Source of the DNA: Paenibacillus pinistramenti | Lineage (GTDB): Bacteria > Bacillota > Bacilli > Paenibacillales > Paenibacillaceae | Length of the DNA stretch: 64,000 nucleotides | Direction of reading: 5' to 3' | Assembly: GCF_005869875.1 (NCBI RefSeq) | Contig: NZ_VAWG01000001.1 | Span: forward strand, 248,001-312,000 | In this document: piece after piece, positions 38,501 to 46,197 of the stretch | How the letters are laid out: each line of letters starts with the position of its first letter | How positions within the stretch are numbered: position 1 is the stretch's first letter | Position numbers and translations under genes: made by a program | Notes under the pieces: model-generated | The model's input: only the letters and a program-made list of their open reading frames with translations | Told to the model about the DNA's origin: nothing | Database searches by the model: none

Positions 38501-38954
38501 TTGCATCTGTAATATAAAACGGTCTTAAAGAGGAAAGTACAAATAAATCCGTAGAAATAGTATTTTTAGAAAGATCTTTGTATTCATTAAGTTGAGGTTG
38601 GTAATAAGAATTGCTTAAATCAAGACATAAATTGACGTCACTTTCAACTGGCAAGTTCGTTGCTGTGTCTCTATTGAGTTCTGTATTACCATTGCATGTT
38701 CCATCGACTTGCCATTTAAGAGCATCATCCTGCCAAATGTATGCCCCTACATGCGAGATTTGGCTGGCTTCAATTGGTATAACATATGTCTGACTTTTAG
38801 CTGGAGTACCAGGTACTAGATAAGGTGCTGCTTGATCAGGTTTCTCACCTCCAGGCCCACCTTCAGAAAATGCTGTTGGAAGTACAGATAAGGTTAAGCA
38901 CAAAGATAAGAAAAGCAAACATAATCGCCGAAATTTTTTACGTATTCTTTGCAA
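35577..38954 (-). CDS. Large secreted protein with a bacterial Ig-like domain, function unknown
   Basis: An 1125-residue exported protein with a basic N-terminus, hydrophobic core and signal-peptidase I-like end (VLPTAFSEGG). Residues ~211-310 form a BIG_2-type Ig-like domain (TIEWDSSNDSVASVSQSGLITGKS); then comes an acidic Gly/Asp linker (DGGDEDDGGDQ), followed by ~800 residues without a domain I recognise. No SLH, LPXTG or membrane anchor is visible, so it is either released or held through a partner. It begins with TTG 38954, preceded by AAGGGTGAG, 20 bases after the SLH gene, so the two are probably one operon. The first ~190 codons are AT-rich and unlike the rest of the gene. Confidence 0.8.
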   Translation of the reverse strand: MQRIRKKFRRLCLLFLSLCLTLSVLPTAFSEGGPGGEKPDQAAPYLVPGTPAKSQTYVIPIEASQISHVGAYIWQDDALKWQVDGTCNGNTELNRDTATNLPVESDVNLCLDLSNSYYQPQLNEYKDLSKNTISTDLFVLSSLRPFYITDAKYYKPGSPILTVPDNVFYDYTKTRLYLKIGGDNINWTTYSRNSGDKYSASYLTDADVYWRGRAETTKEITLSSGGTIAKGSTKQLDATVKTKNGDGDFGADYNVNTGSGGTIEWDSSNDSVASVSQSGLITGKSTGTTTITVTWHKEPFTLTTTTTLTVTDGGDEDDGGDQPSGSGQCTPAINPPSTASTLSASDLDPNAAGVIKADTRGTEPFDVLKGIPTSESLYTNAFADNYLFKQAFAKMSGTITYSCQVDVTYVRKWTIPGPDICNEGVCVAGQPEETGDSQSKSYTFSFTRNYSYWQINNLEVYSINRATMSNYALPGGVVTMNPSGYSPPTVQSNHSESVNSHVTAGQTASISYSPPVLTGGLNSPPTVPNDTAALKGMAESNTTEAKVKNDLVKFNSQTIMDNTLTTKDGPAPSNLPNPSTIGKDVLYKPDNVISSSLLNKANTASSGTIYYDLLPGNVNGGADKNFAISGINNVTVHTPVVMYPGITDDKAHNQRITPNASRAALILDRPFTVILPTSGQHQSYPGYGDRDYAKYTAYKQVQFPFDVWNAAKTQYIQANTWIDIPVAMEEVTFQMPTWVDEGNYTVLFRSISENAPASFNVQTAANLNLANHAAMNTLNVEVIGRLYDFRVTDVTDYNWEKVFRTEIGKLMTSSAAYWVGMRSIDGDLRGNSAPYKLPIHPGSHPDSAYRNIAVKTGYTFRFDLRTKGNMFTEQDSIRITPSFDFVSTDGSTRYPVDLYYHSGEQRFIRIGSEEDTVERGVILNEPMRNIPEAELVDTALYRYDHNYTFNQLAGMSREAFVTRYIQVFAKRSAYEGTYHGLELTSDLRTYVGPKSGIPSSVNPQRALAAVQKWYGEYSLPAGVYVVKQGTDLAEYGRTNGGLSEDSELFLKNGYIIVNFDIQSVAGGQPRLKYLQSPLMNQWRMEGYEQQASDAEGHLFKLKDGDIVFYEAGLSSRDDFRPAVTH

Positions 38955-39520
38955 TATTACTCACCCTTGCCAAATTAATAATTTACTATGTAAAAAATCA
39001 AACCAGATTTTGTTCTTATGTAAACAACTGGGTCTAAATCATCATCGAAATGAAGCATACCCTCAGCCCAATAACGAGGAGTTAGCGTAGAAAATGTTTC
39101 AGGAAATCCTTTTAACTGTGTATACATAGTAGGTGCAGCATAATCTTGGAATGCCTTTGATCTTGGTGAGCTCGAAAAATCAAAAGTAGGTGAGTTGATA
39201 AGATTTCCAGCAGCAGTCATACCAATAGGTTTATTCATACTAAGACTAACATCTACAAATGAGTAATAAGATCCGTGCAAAAGTTTATCACCTTCATCCA
39301 AGAAAACCGGATAATATATACTACGCGAAGATCCTTGAACATATGGATTAACAATAATCCAGTTATTCACCTCTACAGAAGCATAACCAGTTTTAGTAAC
39401 CAAATCTTGATTTCTAATTAGCGAAAAGTCATCTGTTACTCTTTTAGGATCCCATCCAGATTGAGAGATTCCTCGTTCACTCATTTTTGTATAAGACGGA
39501 GCAATCACCTTAATATTCGT
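38380..39520. other. AT-rich patch crossing two surface-protein genes
   Basis: Several 60-base lines between 38401 and 38940 count 25-30% G+C, whereas lines around 36000 and just beyond 39540 count 53-57%. The patch covers the 3' half of the SLH gene, the 20-base gap and the 5' end of the Ig-like gene, while both reading frames stay open. Confidence 0.8.
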
Positions 39521-40300
39521 CCCCGTCAATCCCACCGCCCTCAGCTCCTCCAGCCCCTGAAACTCAGACGGCTGTTTCTTCGCGACTTGCAGGTAACGGG
39601 CAATTAAGGTCGCTGCCTCTGCACGCGTTGTTGTGCGGTCCAGTCCAAACGTCTTATCATCTGCAACGCTCATCAAGCCTGTGCCCATTGCAACGGCTAC
39701 GCTATTTTTTTGGGCGGCGGGGAGTTTTCCGGTGAAGTATTCTTTGGCCGGAACAACTGTATTTGTAACATCAGATAGTGCCGTTTTGTAATCAGGATTC
39801 ATAGCCCCAAGGCCTTGGGCCAGCCAAACGGCCAGCTCCCCGCGGGTCAAGGGTTCGTTCGCTCTCAGTTTCCCGTTGTATTTGGAAGGGTCAATAAAGC
39901 CTTTTTGCACGGCTGCTTCTACGCCTTCCTTGGCCCAAGCCGGAATGTCGCTAAAGTAAGCTTTGTTATCCGGATCAACAACAGGCTGATCGGACAAACG
40001 GCCCAGAATGGCTGCCATTTCAGCTTTGGTGATTTGAGCAGCGGGTTTGAAAGTTCCATCAGCGTAACCTTTCAAATAGCCCGAGCTTACAGCAGACATA
40101 ATTGCCGCGTAGGCCCAATGCGAAGCAGGAACATCCTTAAACTTTACATTTGCAGCCGAAGCGGCGTTTGTTACGGCGGCTGAAAGATTTTTAGAAGAAT
40201 AACTTACACCGGCACCCGCATCCGCTTTAGGCAAATGGGCAGTATAACCCCCTGAAAGTAGTGTGGCAGCAGCCACTGTTGTTAAAATTGCTTTCTTCAT
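38975..40300 (-). CDS. SLH-domain cell-surface protein
   Basis: A 441-residue secreted protein. A signal peptide (MKKAILTTVAAATLLSGG) is followed by three S-layer-homology domains at ~53-105, ~115-165 and ~175-243, each with the ITRAE-type motif (ITKAE, LTRGE, TTRAE). SLH triplets bind pyruvylated secondary cell-wall polymer, fixing the protein to the wall. The last ~190 residues are a domain I do not recognise, rich in Tyr and Ser (YVQGSSRSIYYPVF). The composition changes sharply at ~39520, exactly where SLH-linked sequence gives way to that domain. It is first in an operon with the Ig-like protein. Confidence 0.88.
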   Translation of the reverse strand: MKKAILTTVAAATLLSGGYTAHLPKADAGAGVSYSSKNLSAAVTNAASAANVKFKDVPASHWAYAAIMSAVSSGYLKGYADGTFKPAAQITKAEMAAILGRLSDQPVVDPDNKAYFSDIPAWAKEGVEAAVQKGFIDPSKYNGKLRANEPLTRGELAVWLAQGLGAMNPDYKTALSDVTNTVVPAKEYFTGKLPAAQKNSVAVAMGTGLMSVADDKTFGLDRTTTRAEAATLIARYLQVAKKQPSEFQGLEELRAVGLTGTNIKVIAPSYTKMSERGISQSGWDPKRVTDDFSLIRNQDLVTKTGYASVEVNNWIIVNPYVQGSSRSIYYPVFLDEGDKLLHGSYYSFVDVSLSMNKPIGMTAAGNLINSPTFDFSSSPRSKAFQDYAAPTMYTQLKGFPETFSTLTPRYWAEGMLHFDDDLDPVVYIRTKSGLIFYIVNY

Positions 40301-40348
40301 TCCCGTTCCTCCTGGTTCTGATTAATAACTGCGAAGCTTCTTCTTACT

Positions 40349-40398
40349 TTCCGTTCTGTTTCGTTCGGTTCCGTTTCGTTTCGTTTCGTTCCGTTCTA
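40349..40398 (-). repeat. Pentanucleotide tandem repeat in the SLH gene leader
   Basis: Ten consecutive 5-base units of the TTYSG type (tttcg, ttccg and variants; three perfect tttcg copies at 40374-40388) lie 50-100 bases upstream of the SLH start. On the transcript it would read as a purine-rich CGAAA series. Confidence 0.9.
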
Positions 40399-40451
40399 TG
40401 TACTTAAAACTACCATTCTACAAACCATTCTCATTCTCCAGCCACAAAAAA

Positions 40452-40500
40452 AAGAACACCCCGGGCAGCTGACTTGATGCCTGTTTCGGAGGGTGTTCTT
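40452..40500 (-). terminator. Terminator of mtnN
   Basis: Inverted repeat aagaacaccc / gggtgttctt; on the minus strand it ends in eight T residues. It separates mtnN from the SLH operon. Confidence 0.85.
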
Positions 40501-40574
40501 CACCTTGGATAATTATGGGTAAACAGTTTGTTCTTGTATTATAACTTGCTTAGAGAGATTTGACTATACTTAAA

Positions 40575-41276
40575 TCACAAAATTTGTCCAAGCATCTCGT
40601 TTAAAATAGCCGAAGACCGATTGGCCGCCTGAACCGTAAACTCTGCAAAATTGACATGCGCGGAGCCGTCCGCTTTATCACTCATTGAACGCAGCACCAC
40701 ATACGGTACTTGGTTCATATAGCACACTTGGGCTACAGCCGCCCCCTCCATCTCGACACAGGCCCCCTGCAAAGATTCATACAAATCCTTAACAGCAGAC
40801 CGGTCTGCAATGAACCGATCTCCTGAGAGAACTCTGCCAATCATATACCGGTGATCTTTGCACACTGTCTCGCAGGCCTGCTTGGCAAGCTTGATAAGCG
40901 CCGGATTCGCCGGAAAGTCTGAAACCTCCTGATAGGGAATTACCCCGCGCTCATAGCCCAAAGCTCTCACATCCATATCGTGCTGCTGACAGGAAGAAGA
41001 GATGACGATATCTCCGATCTGCAGATTCGGATCTACCGCTCCTGCCACACCTGTGAACAGGACGGAGGTGACCTGATACCGGTCAATCATCAGCTGAGTC
41101 GTTACAGCCGCATTTACCTTTCCCACTCCCGACATGCTTACAACAACCGAACGCCCGCGCAGTTTACCCGTTACAAAAGCAATGCCTCCGTGCCTATCGG
41201 TTCGCGGATCTTCCATCTGCTGAAGCAGCAGGTCGAGCTCTTCCTTCATCGCTCCCAATATTCCTATATAAGACAA
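40575..41276 (-). CDS. mtnN: 5'-methylthioadenosine/S-adenosylhomocysteine nucleosidase
   Basis: A 233-residue enzyme that cleaves adenine from MTA and SAH, recycling methionine and removing the inhibitor SAH. GAMKEEL at the start carries the conserved Glu12, and VEMEGAAVAQV and RSMSDKADG supply the catalytic Glu and Asp. Translation starts at TTG 41276, with GGGGGA six bases before it. SAH is a product of methylation, so the gene is functionally tied to the methionine-cycle gene at the left edge. Confidence 0.95.
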   Translation of the reverse strand: MSYIGILGAMKEELDLLLQQMEDPRTDRHGGIAFVTGKLRGRSVVVSMSGVGKVNAAVTTQLMIDRYQVTSVLFTGVAGAVDPNLQIGDIVISSSCQQHDMDVRALGYERGVIPYQEVSDFPANPALIKLAKQACETVCKDHRYMIGRVLSGDRFIADRSAVKDLYESLQGACVEMEGAAVAQVCYMNQVPYVVLRSMSDKADGSAHVNFAEFTVQAANRSSAILNEMLGQIL

Positions 41277-41334
41277 GCTGCTTCCCCCTTTCGAATCATC
41301 GTTGCCACTTTATGCTTGCTGCTCACATTTAAAA

Positions 41335-41357
41335 AAAGCTCCTGTCACAGGAGCTTT
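41335..41357 (-). terminator. Terminator of ccpA
   Basis: Perfect inverted repeat aaagctcctg / caggagcttt with a T-run on the minus strand, ~25 bases after the ccpA stop. Confidence 0.9.
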
Positions 41358-41381
41358 CTTCAAATAGAACTATGGAAATAT

Positions 41382-42386
41382 TTACAAATGGCTGACTGAC
41401 AATCGCAAAATCGTTTCGTGCGGCAAAATAACCCGGCTGTGCTCAACGTTTTCTTTCTTCATCAGCTTAGTAAGCAAACGCATGGCAACAGCCCCAAGAT
41501 CATACATCGGCTGCGCTACGGTTGTCAGCTGCGGACGTACCATGGAAGCCATCCGGGTATTATCTACACTTATGATCGAGAAATCATCCGGAACTCTAAG
41601 GCCTTCATCTTGAATACTGTGAATCGCACCAATTGCCATCTCATCCGTTGCTGCAAAAATGGCCGTCGGGCGCTTCTTCAAACCGATGAAATATTTCATC
41701 GCCTCAACGCCGGATTCATAGCGGTAATTGCCGATTCGGACGAGGTCCTCCTGATACTGGATTCCCGCCTTCTCAAGCGCTCTCTTATAGCCTTGGAAAC
41801 GTGCGAAGCCGTTAGCAGGATCCTGCAGCGTTCCGCTGATCATCGCAATTTCACGGTGTCCATGCCGGACCAGCGTGCTCACCGCATCAAATGCTGCCGC
41901 TTCATGATCAATGTCAACCGAAGGAATAAGACCGTTCTCATCGCTTGTCGCACAAAGGACGATCGGAACAGCTGACGTCTGAAAGGCTTGAAGGTGTTCT
42001 TCCGTTACTGTGCCGCCCATAAAGAGCAGCCCGTCCACCTGCTTCTCAAGCAGGGTATTAATAACACGGATTTCCTTCTCTTTCCTCTTATCAGCATTAC
42101 ACAAAATAATGTTGTAATGGTACATGTTGGCGATATCCTCAATCCCGCGGGCAATTTCCGCAAAGATCGAATTCGAAATATCCGGGATAACAACACCTAC
42201 CGTAGTCGTCTTCTTGCTTGCCAGACCACGTGCAACCGCATTCGGACGGTAACCCAAGCGTTCAATTGCTTCATATACTTTCTTCCGAGTCTGCGGTTTC
42301 ACATTCGGGTTATTGTTGACTACCCGGGAAACCGTGGCCATCGAGACTCCTGCTTCGCGTGCCACATCATAAATGGTAACCGTCAC
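41382..42386 (-). CDS. ccpA: Catabolite control protein A
   Basis: A 334-residue LacI-family regulator. The N-terminal helix-turn-helix and hinge ([21 protein letters not shown], then [13 protein letters not shown]) and the effector domain ([19 protein letters not shown]) are highly typical of CcpA. Bound to Ser-phosphorylated HPr or Crh, it represses or activates genes through cre operators; candidate targets here are acsA/acuA (34.8 kb) and the gene at 43.0 kb. GTG 42386 has GGAGAG six bases upstream. The neighbouring ytxJ gene matches the B. subtilis ytxJ-ccpA neighbourhood. Confidence 0.95.
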   Translation of the reverse strand: MTVTIYDVAREAGVSMATVSRVVNNNPNVKPQTRKKVYEAIERLGYRPNAVARGLASKKTTTVGVVIPDISNSIFAEIARGIEDIANMYHYNIILCNADKRKEKEIRVINTLLEKQVDGLLFMGGTVTEEHLQAFQTSAVPIVLCATSDENGLIPSVDIDHEAAAFDAVSTLVRHGHREIAMISGTLQDPANGFARFQGYKRALEKAGIQYQEDLVRIGNYRYESGVEAMKYFIGLKKRPTAIFAATDEMAIGAIHSIQDEGLRVPDDFSIISVDNTRMASMVRPQLTTVAQPMYDLGAVAMRLLTKLMKKENVEHSRVILPHETILRLSVSHL

Positions 42387-42494
42387 ATTCTTCTCTCCAT
42401 TGCCAATAAATTTTCAATTCGCTCTTATGTTCATTAAGGAGTTTAAGTTGGTTTTATGATACGACAAAAAACACCAATCCGCAATGATAACGCT

Positions 42495-42839
42495 TCACTT
42501 TTGGAGAATTTCCTTCAGCACATTGGCGGTAATACCGGAATGTGATGTATTCCATACCGCTTTTCCGTTCTTAACCAATATGGCCTGCGGCGATTCGTGC
42601 TTCACCTGCAGCAATTCCGCAGCATGCAGAGAAACTGGACGATCCTCAATAACAAGAATTAAACCGTACGTAACCTGTTCATTCGGCTGGTCATTCAAAT
42701 ATTTCGAGACTTCCTGATTCGCACGTGCACTGATCGGGCAGCGGGTACTATGCTTAAACAGCAATAGCGGCTGCTCGGAAGAGCGGTTTAAGAGATTCTG
42801 AAGCTGTTCGGTAGAAGTGATATTAGTCCATGCAGACAT
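42495..42839 (-). CDS. ytxJ: Monothiol bacilliredoxin YtxJ (BrxC)
   Basis: A 114-residue thioredoxin-fold protein with a single active-site Cys in HSTRCPISARA, as in BrxC, which removes bacillithiol from oxidised proteins. The C-terminal part (HESPQAILVKNGKAVWNTSH) has the cis-Pro loop. ATG 42839 follows AAAGGGG; the 13-codon extension upstream has no ribosome site. Its presence implies that the organism makes bacillithiol. Confidence 0.9.
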   Translation of the reverse strand: MSAWTNITSTEQLQNLLNRSSEQPLLLFKHSTRCPISARANQEVSKYLNDQPNEQVTYGLILVIEDRPVSLHAAELLQVKHESPQAILVKNGKAVWNTSHSGITANVLKEILQK

Positions 42840-43012
42840 AGGTTTAAACCCCTTTCCGAATAATAGGGTAAAAATCAATAAACGAGCGAACTTTCTGATA
42901 TTTTAACAAAAAGAAAAGAAAAAAGCCAATTTTCATGAAAATTTTTCAAAAACATAAAAAACTTTTGTAGAACTATACAGAATGAACTCGTCTCCAAGCC
43001 GAAAGTAACCCT

Positions 43013-43453
43013 CTATGTAGCTTCCGCCGGCGTAAATGTCAGCTGTGACAGACGCGACATCAACTGGTCCATCCATTGCTTGTCTTTCTGCTGTTTTGCA
43101 TATCCGTAAACATCCAGAAGCAAATTAATCCGCTCCTTGCAGCGCTCGGATACCTCCAGCAGATAAGTGTCGGCGTCCGCCTCTTTATATATGGACTCCT
43201 GGTAGACTTCGTACATAACATCCGTTAATTCATTATATTCGTCAAAGTACACGCTAACGCGGCCCTCGTCCTTCAATTGAACGAGCAGCTTGCGCAGATC
43301 CTGCTTGATCTTGGGAAACACCTCATAGAGCCCGCATTGCTCGCATTCCCATACCGGTACATGTTTAATTTTTATCTGATTGCCGTAAATAACGGTTCTG
43401 AATCCCAAACTTTTGATTTGTCCGCAATTGCAAGGGGTGTCCACCGTACCCAC
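43013..43453 (-). CDS. Hypothetical protein with an N-terminal zinc-finger-like cysteine set
   Basis: A 146-residue protein I cannot name. Cys8, Cys10, Cys37 and Cys40 (CNC and CEQC) form a likely zinc ribbon that resembles the YgiT-type finger; the remaining ~100 residues are helical and charged (ELTDVMYEVYQESIYKEADAD). YgiT-type fingers are found in antitoxins and small regulators, but no toxin gene is adjacent. It has its own promoter with a cre-like palindrome in the spacer, so it may be under catabolite control. Confidence 0.65.
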   Translation of the reverse strand: MGTVDTPCNCGQIKSLGFRTVIYGNQIKIKHVPVWECEQCGLYEVFPKIKQDLRKLLVQLKDEGRVSVYFDEYNELTDVMYEVYQESIYKEADADTYLLEVSERCKERINLLLDVYGYAKQQKDKQWMDQLMSRLSQLTFTPAEAT

Positions 43454-43492
43454 CTCATCCTTTGTTGTGTCTAAGCTTGTGTTTTTGATTCA

Positions 43493-43521
43493 ATTAAATA
43501 ATTGAAAACGGTTTTCGTCAA
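43493..43521 (-). promoter_or_regulatory. Promoter with a cre-like palindrome in the spacer
   Basis: On the minus strand TTGACG (43521-43516) and TTTAAT (43498-43493) are 17 bp apart. The spacer is almost filled by gaaaac-g-gttttc, part of TGAAAACGGTTTTC (43503-43516), which fits the cre consensus except at its last two positions. The 43454-43770 gap holds this, the ptsI terminator and no supportable gene. Confidence 0.55.
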
Positions 43522-43718
43522 TAGACAATTTATACAAGACGATTCAGTTTTGAGATAATCTGGAATTCGGATTTTTGCATCTGATATCGGGATAATGGAG
43601 ACTTTGAGCCTGGAACCAAGCCTGGTGGGTATGCGGGGAGTGTTCTGTGCCTTGCCGGCCGGTGCGGGAATAGGTAAAAAGTACATAAGGCTTTCGCGGA
43701 GCGTTCGCCGTAATAGAG

Positions 43719-43752
43719 AAAGGCCTGCCATCCTGAAGGAAGGCAAGCCTTT
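43719..43752 (-). terminator. Terminator of ptsI
   Basis: Inverted repeat aaaggcctgcc / ggcaagccttt (one internal mismatch region), with T-rich DNA on the minus strand, just after the ptsI stop. Confidence 0.75.
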
Positions 43753-43770
43753 GGTTTGTTTCAAGAAATT

Positions 43771-45498
43771 TCAGCTCTCCAGCTGCGCTCGTGATGAGAG
43801 TAAATCTTCGATCTCGCCCGCGGTCCGGCAGGCAAAACAATCCCTTCCAATGCCGGCTTCCTCGGCAGCTGCCAGGTTAAGAATGGAATGTTTGATGCGC
43901 AGCAGCGACTGAGGCGACATGCTTAAATGATGCACGCCCAAATAGGCCCAAAGCGGAATAGAGCGTTCATCCCCTGCCATTTCTCCGCAGACGCTGACCT
44001 GAATGTTATGAAGACGGGCCGCTTCAACCGTCATCTTCAGCATGCGCAGAACTGCCGGATGGTAAGGCCGGTAGAGATGGGCGATTTTTTCATTCATCCG
44101 GTCTACAGCCAGTACATATTGAACCAGATCGTTAGTGCCTATACTGAAAAAATCGCATTCAGCCGCCAGCAGATCAGCCGAAGCTGCCGCAGCCGGCACT
44201 TCAATCATAATGCCGACCGGAATTTCCCGGTCATAAGGAATGCCTCGGTTATCCAGATCAGCCATTGCTTCCTGCAGAATCAGGTTGGCGCTCCGGATCT
44301 CCTCGGCGGAAGTAATCATCGGATACATAATTTTGACACTGCCATGTGTGCTGGCTCTTAAAATGGCTGTCAGCTGTGTTTTGAACAGATCGTGCCGGTC
44401 CAGGCTGATCCGGATTGCACGGTAACCCAGAAACGGGTTGTCTTCCTCCGGAAGCGGAAAATATTCCAGCTGCTTGTCGCCGCCGATGTCCAGGGTCCGG
44501 ATGACGACCGGGTGCTTGCCTGCATGCTCCGCCACCTTCCGGTAAATCTCGAACTGCTCCTCTTCGGTTGGCAGCTCCTGGCGGTCCATATATAGAAACT
44601 CCGTCCGAAACAGCCCTACGCCCTCAGCGCCGTGCTTGACTGCAAGCTCAAACTCTTTGTACGAGCTGATATTCGCCGCCAGATGATAATGAACTCCGTC
44701 CAGCGTAACCGCATCTTCAGCGGCAAGCAGCTGGAGCTGCTCCTTGCGGCGTCTAAGCTTCTCGGCCACAATCGTATGCTGCTCGATCACTTCGGAGCTG
44801 GGATTGACATAAAGACAGCCGCTGCTTCCATTGAGCACAAGCATGTCCCCGGTTTGAATCATAGGGTCAAGCTTATTCTCAAATCCGGATACAAGCGGAA
44901 TGCCCAGCGCTCTCGCCATAATCGCCGAATGGGACGATTTGCCGCCGACCATCGTGACCATACCAAGCACGTTGCTGGGGTTCAGATGGACCAGCTGCGA
45001 TGGGGAAAGTTCATGGGCAACTAATATGTAAGGTTCGTTGTTTTTAGGCAGCGTTACTTCAGGTGTGCCTAGCAAATGCTTCAGCAGGCGGTTGCCTACG
45101 TCTTTGATGTCCAGTGCGCGTTCTTTCATATATTCGTCATCCAGCAGATCAAACATAGCCACAAAATGGTCGATGGCTTCTTTGACCGCCACTTCAGCCG
45201 CTTTGTACTGCCGTTCGATAATGCCGCGGACCTCGCTCATAAAAACCGGATCTTCCAGAATAGCAATATGCGCGTCGAAGATCGTCGATTCTTCCTTGCC
45301 CACCATCACTTGAATTTCGTTACGGATCTCTTCAATTTCCTGTTTGGAGGTAATGATGCCTTCATGCAAACGGTCGAACTCTTTACCGAGGTCAATGGTC
45401 TCCAATTGCCGGTCTTGAACGTCCATCTCCCATGCAGGCAGCACAAAAGCCCTGCCGATGGCTACGCCTGCAGCAGCGCCAATACCTTGTATCATCAT
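43771..45498 (-). CDS. ptsI: Phosphoenolpyruvate-protein phosphotransferase (PTS enzyme I)
   Basis: A 575-residue enzyme that takes phosphate from PEP and gives it to HPr, starting PTS sugar uptake. The phosphorylated His190 lies in VGGKSSHSAIMARALGIP, and the PEP site in EGVGLFRTEFLYMDR and FSIGTNDLVQYVLAVDRMN; CGEMAGD marks the C-terminal barrel. ATG 45498 (or 45495) follows AAGGGG; a 29-codon upstream extension overlaps the promoter. The usual ptsH is not adjacent, and the only HPr-like gene in this window lacks the acceptor histidine, so a true HPr must lie elsewhere. Confidence 0.95.
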   Translation of the reverse strand: MMIQGIGAAAGVAIGRAFVLPAWEMDVQDRQLETIDLGKEFDRLHEGIITSKQEIEEIRNEIQVMVGKEESTIFDAHIAILEDPVFMSEVRGIIERQYKAAEVAVKEAIDHFVAMFDLLDDEYMKERALDIKDVGNRLLKHLLGTPEVTLPKNNEPYILVAHELSPSQLVHLNPSNVLGMVTMVGGKSSHSAIMARALGIPLVSGFENKLDPMIQTGDMLVLNGSSGCLYVNPSSEVIEQHTIVAEKLRRRKEQLQLLAAEDAVTLDGVHYHLAANISSYKEFELAVKHGAEGVGLFRTEFLYMDRQELPTEEEQFEIYRKVAEHAGKHPVVIRTLDIGGDKQLEYFPLPEEDNPFLGYRAIRISLDRHDLFKTQLTAILRASTHGSVKIMYPMITSAEEIRSANLILQEAMADLDNRGIPYDREIPVGIMIEVPAAAASADLLAAECDFFSIGTNDLVQYVLAVDRMNEKIAHLYRPYHPAVLRMLKMTVEAARLHNIQVSVCGEMAGDERSIPLWAYLGVHHLSMSPQSLLRIKHSILNLAAAEEAGIGRDCFACRTAGEIEDLLSSRAQLES

Positions 45499-45556
45499 GC
45501 ACTCAGACCCCTTCAACTGTGCAGTTGTTTCGTATTTTTCTCTTTCTACCCTAGTT

Positions 45557-45585
45557 ATGGTAACTTTCGGTCTGTCAATTGTCAA
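45557..45585 (-). promoter_or_regulatory. Promoter of ptsI
   Basis: Minus-strand TTGACA (45585-45580) and TACCAT (45562-45557) with a 17-bp spacer. A second TTGACA follows seven bases after the first, so the exact pairing is uncertain. Confidence 0.6.
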
Positions 45586-45700
45586 AGGAAAAAGTATTTG
45601 AGATCTGTTCTAGTTTATCCACCCTCTGTCCATATCAGTACAAAAAAAGGAATCCCGGAGGATTCCATATTAAGGCAGTTCTAATTATACCTTTCAGAGG

Positions 45701-46138
45701 CTACTGCTTGGCTGGCCGGGAAGGCTGAAGAATCGCGTCCTCGACCTTAATGCAGCTGTCCATGATCACGTTTAATCCGGCTCTGCCCGCCATCTCTGCC
45801 GCCTGCTCATTGAATATGCCCTGCTGCAGCCACAGGGTGGTAGCCCCGGCCTCCACGGCATCTTTGGCAATATCCGGTGTAAACTCGCTCCGCCGGAAAA
45901 CGTTGACAATGTCAATCGGCTCCTTGATTTCTTTCAGGGAAGGATAACAGCGTTCCCCGAGGATCTCGCCCTCCACCGAAGGGTTTACCGGAATAATCCG
46001 GTATCCGCGCTTCTGCATAGCCTGGGCCACCATATAGGAGGTGCGGTCTGTCTTATCGGATAAACCGACAACGGCAATCGTATCGGCGCCTTCAAGAATC
46101 TCTTTCCGTTTGTCTCGTCCCGGATTGGTAAAAGCCAT
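45701..46138 (-). CDS. CoA-binding protein (YneT/YccU family)
   Basis: A 145-residue Rossmann-fold protein of the CoA_binding_2 family. The dinucleotide-like loop VVGLSDKTDRTSYMVAQ, GYRIIPVNP and TTLWLQQGIFNEQAAEMA are characteristic. The biological role of the family is unknown, though the fold matches the CoA-binding domain of succinyl-CoA synthetase. GTG 46141 is also possible, but ATG 46138 fits the GGCGGG site better. Confidence 0.85.
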   Translation of the reverse strand: MAFTNPGRDKRKEILEGADTIAVVGLSDKTDRTSYMVAQAMQKRGYRIIPVNPSVEGEILGERCYPSLKEIKEPIDIVNVFRRSEFTPDIAKDAVEAGATTLWLQQGIFNEQAAEMAGRAGLNVIMDSCIKVEDAILQPSRPAKQ

Positions 46139-46197
46139 CACACGTCCCGCCTTTCGACTTTCGTATTAAGAGCATCCTAAGCTGCTTGAGGCAGCCT

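Noticed and set aside
40349-40398. CRISPR-like repeat array
   Set aside because: Units are five bases with no spacers; it is a simple tandem repeat.
43471-43912. Small frames on both strands between the zinc-ribbon gene and ptsI
   Set aside because: No ribosome sites or family resemblance; the interval is explained by a promoter and the ptsI terminator.
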